Positions 56,559 to 63,788 of a stretch of 64,000 bases of DNA are shown piece after piece. Every line of letters begins with the position of its first letter. Within the stretch, counting starts at the first letter, position 1. Both the position numbers and the translations under genes were made by a program. Below the pieces are notes generated by a model. That model searched no databases and was not told the origin of the DNA. It saw nothing but the letters and a program-made list of their open reading frames with translations. The stretch covers positions 1 to 64,000 of the forward strand of contig NZ_NVQF01000001.1 of assembly GCF_002592005.1 (NCBI RefSeq), in the 5' to 3' direction. The DNA is from Mycolicibacterium palauense (lineage in GTDB: Bacteria; Actinomycetota; Actinomycetes; Mycobacteriales; Mycobacteriaceae).

Positions 56559-56954
56559 TCAATTACCCAACGCCGGGCCGGCAAGGGCAGGAAACCCGAG
56601 GGTCAGGGTCAGCAACATCGCCGTCAGCAGGAACCACCCGGCACCCTGCCATCCCCACCAGATGCCGTCCTCCCGCCACACCCGGTAGGTGCGGACGAAC
56701 GCATACAGTGCGCCCACCAGAAGGATCAGCGGGGTGCCCAGCCCCAGCACCATGCGCTGGGGCACCCCGCACGCGGCGGTATCCAGGTCGGAGGCGACCC
56801 CGCACGTGCTCACCCAGAGGGCGGCGACCACGAAGAACACCACCGCGGCCGCCGCGGTCCAGACCGCGAACCGGACGGCCGCGCCGACGCTGCCGCCGTC
56901 GCGGCCCAGGTGGTCGCCGGGAGCTCTCGGTTGCAGCCTTCGCATAGCCACCAT
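56559..56954 (-). CDS. Small membrane protein, unknown
   Basis: From ATG 56954 the protein has 131 residues and three hydrophobic segments: FAVWTAAAAVVFFVVAALWV, MVLGLGTPLILLVGALYAF and GWFLLTAMLLTLTLGFPAL. Two cysteines (STCG, AACG) lie in the first loop, which is probably outside. A second ATG at 56945 is equally possible. I recognise no family. Gene direction and position between the KsgA-like gene and arsR give no functional hint. Confidence 0.65.
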   Translation of the reverse strand: MVAMRRLQPRAPGDHLGRDGGSVGAAVRFAVWTAAAAVVFFVVAALWVSTCGVASDLDTAACGVPQRMVLGLGTPLILLVGALYAFVRTYRVWREDGIWWGWQGAGWFLLTAMLLTLTLGFPALAGPALGN

Positions 56955-57031
56955 TGTCCTCGTTGTCGGAGGGTGGTGGGGTTCCCGCCGAAAGACGCCG
57001 CCAAACCGGGGGTGACCTGGGCCGCGGCCGA

Positions 57032-57370
57032 TCAGTCCGCGCCTTCGGCGATGCGCTTGATGGCGGCCAACCGGCGATCCCACTGCCGCCCGATCGCCTC
57101 CAGTTCACCGGCCAGTGCGCTCAGACGCGCCCCGAGCGCCCGGTAGCGGATTTCCCGGCCGTCCCGGAAGGACTCCACCAGACCGGCGTCGGCGAGCACC
57201 CCGAGATGCTTGGCGATGGCCTGCCGACTGACGGGCAACCGGCCGGCCAGCGCGCTGGCCGACAGGTCGGCGCGCCCGAGTTCGGTGAGAATCTGCCAGC
57301 GGGTCTCGTCGGCGAGCACGGCCAGTACGGAAGGCACGGGCGGCACGGCCGCACCACCGGTGCGGGTCAC
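57032..57370 (-). CDS. ArsR-family regulator
   Basis: The 112-residue protein has an ArsR winged helix: LAVLADETRWQILTEL, ALAGRLPVSRQAIAKHLGVL, then the wing ESFRDGREIRYRAL. There is no metal-binding cysteine motif (CVC), so it is not a classical metal sensor. GTG 57370 overlaps the stop of the SRPBCC gene by 4 bp. ArsR-SRPBCC pairs of this kind are common in actinobacteria. It likely represses its own operon at the TGCAA-N8-TTGCA sites upstream. Confidence 0.92.
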   Translation of the reverse strand: MTRTGGAAVPPVPSVLAVLADETRWQILTELGRADLSASALAGRLPVSRQAIAKHLGVLADAGLVESFRDGREIRYRALGARLSALAGELEAIGRQWDRRLAAIKRIAEGAD

Positions 57371-57804
57371 GAGGCCACCACTGCCTCGCAGAAGGCGACC
57401 AGCTCGGCCAGTTCGTTGCGCCATCCCTCGGCGTTGCCGTCGTGGGCGCCCCGCGGATCGTCGAGGTCTTCGAACCCGGTTTCGATCACGGTCAGCCGGG
57501 TGCCGCCGGCAATCTCCTCCAGCTCGAATCGCACCAGCGTCGAGTTGCCCGGGGCCGGGTCGACGCCGAAGTCCCGGGCCCACCGGTACACCAGGGTGCG
57601 GGGCTCGTCGACGCGTTCGACCCGCGCGTGGAAGTCACCGCCGTGTTCGCGCCACCCGAACACCGCTCGACCCCCTGGCCGGGCGTCGAACTCGGCGGTG
57701 TCGCCGAACCACAGCGCGATCTTGGCGGGGTCGGTCAGGGCGGCCCAGACCCGGCGGGCGGGGGCGTGGATCTCGACGGTGCGGGTGATGTCGAACTCGG
57801 ACAT
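57367..57804 (-). CDS. SRPBCC (AHSA1-like) protein
   Basis: The 145-residue protein is a START/Bet v1-type fold: ITRTVEIHAPARRVWAALTD, ALWFGDTAEFDARPGG, RVERVDEPRTLVYRWA and a C-terminal helix GNAEGWRNELAELVAF. Such proteins bind hydrophobic ligands in a cavity; AHSA1-type members lack catalytic residues. ATG 57804 has GAGGAG 6 nt before it. It is translated first, with arsR overlapping its end, so it may bind the ligand or product to which the ArsR responds. Confidence 0.88.
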   Translation of the reverse strand: MSEFDITRTVEIHAPARRVWAALTDPAKIALWFGDTAEFDARPGGRAVFGWREHGGDFHARVERVDEPRTLVYRWARDFGVDPAPGNSTLVRFELEEIAGGTRLTVIETGFEDLDDPRGAHDGNAEGWRNELAELVAFCEAVVAS

Positions 57805-57832
57805 GGGTTTCTCCTCGCGGCGACTCGAACTA

Positions 57833-57883
57833 TGCAACTCCACGCTTGCACTTGGAGCCCGCAAATGCAACCCACGGATTGCA
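57833..57883. promoter_or_regulatory. Double operator TGCAA-N8-TTGCA between SRPBCC/arsR and the molybdoenzyme genes
   Basis: Two identical inverted repeats with the same 8-nt spacer lie at 57833-57850 and 57866-57883, with centres 33 bp apart (three helical turns). They sit 29 bp upstream of the SRPBCC start and 58 bp upstream of the divergent molybdoenzyme FAD-subunit start. Binding by the adjacent ArsR is the natural reading. Confidence 0.8.
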
Positions 57884-57940
57884 GACGGCTCGAATTCGCT
57901 GGACATGCGCCGTGGTGCGGCCTTGGCTAGCGTGGCGATC

Positions 57941-58774
57941 GTGGACCTCAACACCATCGGCACCGTCGACGTGCCGAGCCGGCGCGACGAGATCTGGCCG
58001 TTGCGCACCGGCGACGCGGTCCTGGCCGGCGGAACCTGGCTGTTCTCCGAACCGCAGCATCACCTCAGCCGGCTCGTCGACATCACGCGACTGGGGTGGG
58101 AGCCAATCCACCTGAGCGACAACGGTATCGAACTGGCCGCCACCTGCACGGTGGGCGAGGTCTCCGCGTTGTCCCCGCGGCTGCCCACCCTCCGCCCCGA
58201 ATGGACCGCCGCCCCCCTGTTTCACCAGTGCTGCACCGCGCTGTTGGCCTCGTTCAAGATCTGGCGCACCGCCACCGTCGGCGGCAACATCTGCCTGTCC
58301 TTTCCCGCCGGGGCGATGATCTCCCTGGCCGCGACCCTCGATGCCACCCTGACCGTCTGGCGCCCGGACGGTTCGGACTACCGCATCCCCGTCACCGACT
58401 TCGTCACCGGCGCCGCCACCAACCGGCTCGGAGCGGGCGAGGTCCTCCGGTCGGTACACCTGCCCGCGGAGTCCCTGCGCGCGCAGACCGCGTTCCGCAA
58501 GCTCGCCCCCTCCCCACTGGGACGCTCCGGCGTCGTCGTGACCGGCCGCCGCTCATCCCCCGACGACGGCGGCCACTGCACCATCGTCATCACGGCGGCC
58601 ACCGTGCGCCCGTGGGTGTTCCGGTTCCCGACCGTCCCCGACCCCGCGCAACTGCTTGCCGCCCATGCGGCCATTCCCGAACACGCCTGGACCGTCGACG
58701 CCCACGGTGATCCCGACTGGCGCCGGGCGGTCGCCCTGGTTCTGGCCGAACAGATCCGCACCGAGCTGCGATGA
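57941..58774 (+). CDS. Molybdoenzyme FAD-binding subunit (xanthine dehydrogenase family)
   Basis: The 277-residue protein is the medium, FAD-binding subunit of an XDH/CO-dehydrogenase-type enzyme: AVLAGGTWLFSEPQHHL (FAD loop), then IWRTATVGGNICLSFPAGAM (second FAD loop) and the C-terminal CO_deh_flav domain from about 175. It passes electrons from the Fe-S clusters to an acceptor. GTG 57941 has TAGCGT at 57928-57933, 7 nt before it, so it is probably leaderless. Its stop overlaps the ATG of the Fe-S/molybdenum subunit gene by 4 bp. Confidence 0.92.
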   Translation: MDLNTIGTVDVPSRRDEIWPLRTGDAVLAGGTWLFSEPQHHLSRLVDITRLGWEPIHLSDNGIELAATCTVGEVSALSPRLPTLRPEWTAAPLFHQCCTALLASFKIWRTATVGGNICLSFPAGAMISLAATLDATLTVWRPDGSDYRIPVTDFVTGAATNRLGAGEVLRSVHLPAESLRAQTAFRKLAPSPLGRSGVVVTGRRSSPDDGGHCTIVITAATVRPWVFRFPTVPDPAQLLAAHAAIPEHAWTVDAHGDPDWRRAVALVLAEQIRTELR

Positions 58775-61482
58775 GTATCCGAGTCAACGGTGCCGAGCTG
58801 CCGGACCGGCCGCGGGCCGGCCAGTGCCTGCGCACCTTCCTGCGTGAGCACGGTCACTTCGAGGTCAAGAAGGGGTGCGACGCCGGTGACTGCGGCGCCT
58901 GCTCGGTGCTCGTCGACGGCGCGGCGGTGCACTCCTGCATCTATCCCGCCTACCGCGCAGACGGTCGGGACGTGACCACCGTGGCCGGGCTCGGCACCGC
59001 CGAGGATCTGCATCCGATGCAGCGGAAGTTTGTGGAGGCCGCGGGCTTTCAGTGTGGCTTCTGCACGGCGGGGATGGTCACCACCTGCTCGGCACTGAAC
59101 GCCGACCAGCTCGCCGACCTGCCCCGCAACCTCAAGAACAACCTGTGCCGCTGCACCGGATACCGGGCTATCACCGACGCACTGGCCGGTCGCGCGAACA
59201 CCGAGAAACCCGCGCAGGGGGCCGATGTCGGCCGCTCCATCGGCGCCCCCGCCGGCGTCCGCGTCGTCACCGGGACCGAGCCGTACACGATGGATTTCGC
59301 CCCACCCGGGCTGCTGCATCTGGCGGTGCTGGCCAGCCCGGTGGCCCACGCGCGGATCCGCGCGATCGACACCACCGCCGCGGCGGCCATGCCCGGGGTC
59401 CACCTGGTGCTCACCCACCACGACAGCCCGAGGGTGGCCTTCTCCACCGCCCGGCACGAGAGCCGGCTCGACGACCCCGACGACACCTACGTGCTCGACG
59501 ACACCGTGCGTTTCGTCGGCCAGCGGGTCGCCGCCGTGGTCGCCGACGACATGGCCACCGCCGAACGCGCCTGCCGCGCCGTCGTCGTCGACTACGAGGA
59601 GTTGCCGGCGGTGTTCGACCCCGAGGCGGCGCGCCGGCCGGGGGCACCGCGGCTGCATGCCGACAAGAAGGCGGACGCGCGCATCGCCGACGCCTCCCGC
59701 AACGTCGTCGCCGAACTGCACGGCGGCATCGGCGATCTGCAGGACGGAGTGGCTGCCGCCCGCGCGGCCGGCGGGACGGTGGTCACCGGAACCTGGCAGA
59801 CCCCCCGGATACAGCACGTCCACCTGGAGACCAAGGGCTGCACCGGTTGGCGAGATGATCAGGGCCGGTTGGTGATTCGCACCAGCTCGCAGGTGCCCTT
59901 CCTGGTCCGCGACGAACTGTGCCACCTGTTCGGCCTGAACCGCGACCAGGTGCACGTGTTCAGCAAACGTGTCGGCGGCGGCTTCGGCGCCAAGCAGGAG
60001 ATGCTCGCCGAGGATCTGGTGGCCCTGGCGGTGCGGCGGCTGGGACGACCGGTGCGCCACGAGTTCAGCCGTGCCGAGGAGTTCACCCGGGCGCCCTGCC
60101 GCCACCCCTACCGGGTGACCGTCACCGCCGCCGCCGGGGCGGACGGAATCCTGACCGCCCTGGGTGTCGACGTGCTGATGGACGCCGGGGCCTACGGCAA
60201 CCACAGCCCCGGGGTGATGTTCCACGGCTGCGGGGAATCCGTCGCCGTCTACCGCTGCCCGAACAAGCGGGTGGACGCCCAGGCGGTCTACACCAACAAC
60301 GTGCCCTCCGGCGCGTTCCGCGGCTACGGGCTGGGCCAGATGATCTTCGCCATCGAGTCGGCCGTCGACGAGCTGGCCGCCGAGCTGGGCATCGACCCGT
60401 TCGAGATGCGCCGCCGCAACGTGGTGGTGCCGGGCGACGACTTCGTCGGCGCGCACGTCGAGCGCGACGACCTGACGTTCGGCAGCTACGGGCTCGACCA
60501 GTGTCTGGACCTCGTCGAATCGGCGCTGAGGCAGGGCAACGGCGCCGAAGCGCCCCCCGGCCGGCAGTGGCGGGTCGGCGACGGCATGGCGGTCGCGATG
60601 ATCGCGACCATTCCGCCGCGCGGGCATTTCGCCGACGCGACGGTCACCGCCAACGGTGACGGGAGCTACACGCTGGCGGTGGGCACCGCGGAGTTCGGCA
60701 ACGGCACCTCCACCGTGCACACCCAGATCGCCGCGACGGTCCTGGGCACCACCGCTGACCGGATCACGTTGCGCCAGTCCGACACCGACACCGGCGGGTA
60801 CGACACCGGGGCGTTCGGGTCGGCCGGCACCGTGGTCGCCGGCCGCGCCGTGCAGTGGGCCTGCCGCGAACTGCGCCGGGAGCTGGTCAGCGCGGCCGGG
60901 GAACTGACCGGCACCGGCCCGGACGCCTGCGCACTGGGTGCACACGGCGTGCAGTGCGGGGACCGTTTCATCGACTTCGCCGAGCTGACCGCCGGCAGGA
61001 CGTTCTCCGCCACGGCCCACCACGACGGCACCCCGCGCTCGGTGGCGTTCAACGTGCACGGGTTTCGGGTCGCGGTCAACACCGAGACCGGCGAAGTGGT
61101 GATCCTGCAGTCGGTGCAGGCCGCCGACGCCGGGCGGGTCATCAACCCGCAACAGTGCCGCGGCCAGGTGGAGGGTGGCGTCGCCCAGGCGATCGGCTCG
61201 GCGCTGTTCGAGGAGATGCTGGTCAAGGACGGTGTGGTCACCACCGCCACCCTGCGCGACTACCACATTCCGCAGCTGGCCGACGTTCCGGTGACCGACG
61301 TGCTCTTCGCCGACACCTACGACGAGCTGGGCCCGCTGGGGGCCAAGTCGATGAGCGAATCCCCCTACAACCCCGTGGCGCCGGCGCTGGCCAATGCGAT
61401 CTTCGACGCGGCGGGGATCAGACTACGGCGGCTGCCGATGACTCCGGCGCGGGTCTGGCGGGCGGTCACAGACCGCGCTTAG
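58771..61482 (+). CDS. Xanthine-dehydrogenase-type molybdoenzyme: [2Fe-2S] subunit fused to molybdopterin subunit
   Basis: The 903-residue protein combines what are often two subunits. Residues 1 to about 140 hold two [2Fe-2S] clusters: C36, C41, C44, C56 and C95, C98, C126, C128. The molybdopterin part (about 155-903) has KRVGGGFGAKQEMLAEDLVA in pieces, PSGAFRGYGLGQM, and the catalytic glutamate in GAKSMSESPYNP. The gene neighbourhood (purine permease, UraD, HIU hydrolase, MocA-like protein) favours xanthine/hypoxanthine as substrate, but a different purine or heterocycle cannot be excluded. It overlaps the convergent gene by 17 bp. Confidence 0.9.
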   Translation: MSIRVNGAELPDRPRAGQCLRTFLREHGHFEVKKGCDAGDCGACSVLVDGAAVHSCIYPAYRADGRDVTTVAGLGTAEDLHPMQRKFVEAAGFQCGFCTAGMVTTCSALNADQLADLPRNLKNNLCRCTGYRAITDALAGRANTEKPAQGADVGRSIGAPAGVRVVTGTEPYTMDFAPPGLLHLAVLASPVAHARIRAIDTTAAAAMPGVHLVLTHHDSPRVAFSTARHESRLDDPDDTYVLDDTVRFVGQRVAAVVADDMATAERACRAVVVDYEELPAVFDPEAARRPGAPRLHADKKADARIADASRNVVAELHGGIGDLQDGVAAARAAGGTVVTGTWQTPRIQHVHLETKGCTGWRDDQGRLVIRTSSQVPFLVRDELCHLFGLNRDQVHVFSKRVGGGFGAKQEMLAEDLVALAVRRLGRPVRHEFSRAEEFTRAPCRHPYRVTVTAAAGADGILTALGVDVLMDAGAYGNHSPGVMFHGCGESVAVYRCPNKRVDAQAVYTNNVPSGAFRGYGLGQMIFAIESAVDELAAELGIDPFEMRRRNVVVPGDDFVGAHVERDDLTFGSYGLDQCLDLVESALRQGNGAEAPPGRQWRVGDGMAVAMIATIPPRGHFADATVTANGDGSYTLAVGTAEFGNGTSTVHTQIAATVLGTTADRITLRQSDTDTGGYDTGAFGSAGTVVAGRAVQWACRELRRELVSAAGELTGTGPDACALGAHGVQCGDRFIDFAELTAGRTFSATAHHDGTPRSVAFNVHGFRVAVNTETGEVVILQSVQAADAGRVINPQQCRGQVEGGVAQAIGSALFEEMLVKDGVVTTATLRDYHIPQLADVPVTDVLFADTYDELGPLGAKSMSESPYNPVAPALANAIFDAAGIRLRRLPMTPARVWRAVTDRA

Positions 61483-62107
61483 CGCCGCGCGCTGCGGCCA
61501 CCGCCTCGGCGGCCCCGGAGAACTCGACGCGCACCGCGTCACGGCCGAACTCCCAGAGCAGCAGCTCGGCGGGATCCCCGGTGATGACCACACCCTCACC
61601 GTCCTGGCCGCGTCCCGCGGTGGCAAGGGTCTGCCCGTCCGGGGTCTTCAGCGTCACCCGCACCGGCAGTTTCGCCAGCGCCACCCTGGCCAGCATGGGG
61701 ATCGGGCGACGCACCGCGGCCAGCGTCTCGGCATCGAGTTCGCGGGGCTGCCAGTCCGCGGCGGCCCGGCGCAGATCCTCGTGGTGGACGAACATCTCGG
61801 TGGCGTTGACCAGCGGGTCCAGCAGCTTGAACGGCGAATACAACGGCGGCCCGGAAGCGACCTGCCCGACGAGTTCCTCCCACGGGGTTCCGGCGGCGAT
61901 GCGATCCTGCACCTTCGCGGTGTAGCCCGCCAGCGGGGCGAACGCAATGCCCGGGGTGGCATCGAGGCGGCGTTCCCGCAGCACCAGATGGGCGGCCAGA
62001 TCCTGGGCGGTCCACCCCTCACACAGGGTGGGGGCCTGCGGGCCAACGGCTTTGAGTGTCTCGACGAGTGCGGCCCGTTCACGCTGGGAAACTGTCATGT
62101 CCCCCAT
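61466..62107 (-). CDS. TIGR03085 / maleylpyruvate-isomerase-like (DinB-fold) protein
   Basis: The 213-residue protein has the N-terminal four-helix motif of the family: SQRERAALVETLKAVGPQAPTLCEGWTAQDLAAHLVLRERR in sequence, with the metal-type histidines H41-area, VNATEMFVHHEDLRRA at about 100-115, and a mixed C-terminal domain with ITGDPAELLLWEFGR. This is typical of mycothiol-dependent or related proteins in actinobacteria. Start is ATG 62107 or the ATG three codons later (62098). Function is inferred only from fold. Confidence 0.82.
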   Translation of the reverse strand: MGDMTVSQRERAALVETLKAVGPQAPTLCEGWTAQDLAAHLVLRERRLDATPGIAFAPLAGYTAKVQDRIAAGTPWEELVGQVASGPPLYSPFKLLDPLVNATEMFVHHEDLRRAAADWQPRELDAETLAAVRRPIPMLARVALAKLPVRVTLKTPDGQTLATAGRGQDGEGVVITGDPAELLLWEFGRDAVRVEFSGAAEAVAAARGAKRGL

Positions 62108-62131
62108 TCTGGACCCGGGGGCGAATCTCGC

Positions 62132-62160
62132 GGCATCGATTCAGACCTCAGACCGCCGTT
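62132..62160. repeat. 29-bp direct repeat, left copy
   Basis: This segment, with core ATCGATTCAGACCTCAGACC, is identical over 29 bp to 63096-63124. The two copies bracket the DUF559 gene and are 964 bp apart. The left copy lies in the intergenic region 25 bp upstream of the TIGR03085 gene start. Confidence 0.95.
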
Positions 62161-62259
62161 AGGACGGACAACACCGGCCTGACGTCTGGGTCGACGCGGG
62201 CACGCAGCCTGTGGACGGCCGAACGCGCGACGCTGTGCGCGCTGGCACGCTGCTGCGCC

Positions 62260-63153
62260 ATGGACAGGGTGTTCCTGGGCACCGAGGTACGCGCGGCGGG
62301 TCTGCTCACCCGGCACCAGCTCAGCAGCCGCTGCGTGCGGGTCTTTCCGGATGTGTACGCGCTCAAGGACCAACGACTGGGCCTGGCGGACCGCATCACC
62401 GCGGCCTGGCTGTGGTCGCGGCGGCGCGCGGTGGTCGGCGGGCTCGCCGCGGCGGCACTGCTGGGATCGCGGTGGGTGGACGAGGACGTCACGATCGAGC
62501 TGAACCACGTGAACAACAAGGCACCGCCCGGAATCATCGCCCGCAACCAGACGCTGCGCGCCGGCGAGGTGTTCCGGATGCGCGGCATTCCGGTGACGAC
62601 GGCAGCGCGCACCGCGTTCGATCTGGGGCGCCACGGGCCCGCGGGGACGGCCGTCGCCAGGCTCGACGCCCTGATGAACGCCACCCACATCACCCGCGAG
62701 GAGATCGCCGAGGTGGCAGCGTGCCACCCGAATGTGCGGGGTGTGCGGCGTCTTGGCGCGGTGTTGGAGCGGGTCGACGCCGGGGCCCAATCACCCCGGG
62801 AGACATGGCTGCGGCTACTTCTCGTCGACGCCGGCTTTCCCCGTCCGCAGACGCAGATCCCGGTCCTCGGGCCCGATGGTCGGCCGCGGTACTTCCTCGA
62901 CACCGGCTGGCCCGAGATCAAGGTCGCCGCCGAGTACGACGGGGACCATCACCGCACGGATCGGACGCAGTACAACGGTGACATCCTGCGTGCGGAGTAC
63001 ATCAGCGGGCAGGGCTGGATCGTGGTGCGGGTGGTCGCCGGCAACAGCCGCCGGGAGATCGTCGCCCGGGTGCGGCGGGCCTGGGCGCTGGCCGGGGCAT
63101 CGATTCAGACCTCAGACCGCCGTTCGCGGGGAAACGGCCGGCACAGTGTCTGA
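62260..63153 (+). CDS. DUF559/VSR-like endonuclease-domain protein
   Basis: The 297-residue protein belongs to a type abundant in mycobacteria: an N-terminal AbiEi-like winged region (FLGTEVRAAGLLTRHQL, FPDVYALKD), the central ARTAFDLGRHGP, and a C-terminal nuclease-like domain SPRETWLRLLLVDAGFP with E181, D214 and AEYDGDHH (225-231). These acidic residues fit a PD-(D/E)XK/VSR-like site. Start ATG 62260 is by homology of the N-terminal domain; the frame is open further. Its last 19 codons include the right copy of the 29-bp repeat, read as ASIQTSDRR. Possible defence or DNA-repair role; none is proven. Confidence 0.8.
   Translation: MDRVFLGTEVRAAGLLTRHQLSSRCVRVFPDVYALKDQRLGLADRITAAWLWSRRRAVVGGLAAAALLGSRWVDEDVTIELNHVNNKAPPGIIARNQTLRAGEVFRMRGIPVTTAARTAFDLGRHGPAGTAVARLDALMNATHITREEIAEVAACHPNVRGVRRLGAVLERVDAGAQSPRETWLRLLLVDAGFPRPQTQIPVLGPDGRPRYFLDTGWPEIKVAAEYDGDHHRTDRTQYNGDILRAEYISGQGWIVVRVVAGNSRREIVARVRRAWALAGASIQTSDRRSRGNGRHSV
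63096..63124. repeat. 29-bp direct repeat, right copy
   Basis: Identical to 62132-62160. It is inside the 3' end of the DUF559 gene, so the C-terminus was shaped by the repeat. Its TCGATTCAGAC pairs with GTCTGAATCGA just downstream, allowing an 11-bp hairpin that could end transcription. Confidence 0.95.
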
Positions 63154-63185
63154 ATCGACGCCTGAATCGACGTCTGAATCGACGG
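63150..63185. repeat. 12-bp tandem repeat, three copies, inverted relative to the 29-bp repeat core
   Basis: CTGAATCGACGC, CTGAATCGACGT and CTGAATCGACGG follow directly on each other across the DUF559 stop codon. Their CTGAATCGA is the reverse complement of the 29-bp repeat core, so they are an inverted family of the same element. Confidence 0.85.
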
Positions 63186-63224
63186 CTCGACGGCCCTGTC
63201 GGTGCACCCGCCTACGATCTGGCC

Positions 63225-63788
63225 GTGACCCGGTGGAAGGTGTACGCGCTGCTCGGCGCGGTCGTGGCGATCGCCGCCTATGCCGCGGGCCTGTCACCGG
63301 TGAGCAGCGTGGCCGTCGGTGCCGGCACGCCGGCGCTGCTGCTCGCCGCGCCGCGGTTCGTCTCGGGCGCGCTGTCCGGGGCGTTCACCCCGTCGGCCGC
63401 CGAGGCCCGCGGCCCGACCGCCGAGATGACCGGCACCGAGTTCGAGGATTACGTGGCCCACGTCGCCCGCTCGTGCGGGGTGCCGGTGATCATGACCCCG
63501 CTGACCGGCGACTGGGGGGTGGACCTCATCGTCGGCAAGCGTCCGGACCGCATCGCGGTGCAGTGCAAGCGGGTGTCCCGCCCGGTCGGTCCCGGGGCCG
63601 TGCAGGAGGTTGTCGCCGGGGCGCCGATGCAGGACTGCAGCCGCACCATGGTGGTGTCCAATCAGGACTTCACCGCCGCGGCGCGCCGACTGGCCGAACG
63701 GCACGGGTGCACGCTCGTGGGCGGGCCGGACCTGCCCCGACTGAAGTCGACCCTGCGCCGGCTGACCGACCCGGAACGGCTCAGCTGA
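63225..63788 (+). CDS. Membrane-anchored Mrr-like restriction endonuclease
   Basis: The 187-residue protein has two short hydrophobic segments within about 7-42, then a Mrr-type PD-(D/E)XK domain: GTEFEDYVAHVARSCG with E74, GDWGVDLIVGKRPDRIAVQCKR with D100 and Q113-C-K115, then VSNQDFTAAARRLAER. All catalytic positions are present. Membrane anchoring is unusual for a restriction enzyme and may indicate defence against incoming DNA or nucleoid-proximal function. GTG 63225 has TACGAT at 63213-63218, 6 nt before it, so it is probably leaderless. It overlaps lat by 8 bp, tail to tail. Confidence 0.85.
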   Translation: MTRWKVYALLGAVVAIAAYAAGLSPVSSVAVGAGTPALLLAAPRFVSGALSGAFTPSAAEARGPTAEMTGTEFEDYVAHVARSCGVPVIMTPLTGDWGVDLIVGKRPDRIAVQCKRVSRPVGPGAVQEVVAGAPMQDCSRTMVVSNQDFTAAARRLAERHGCTLVGGPDLPRLKSTLRRLTDPERLS

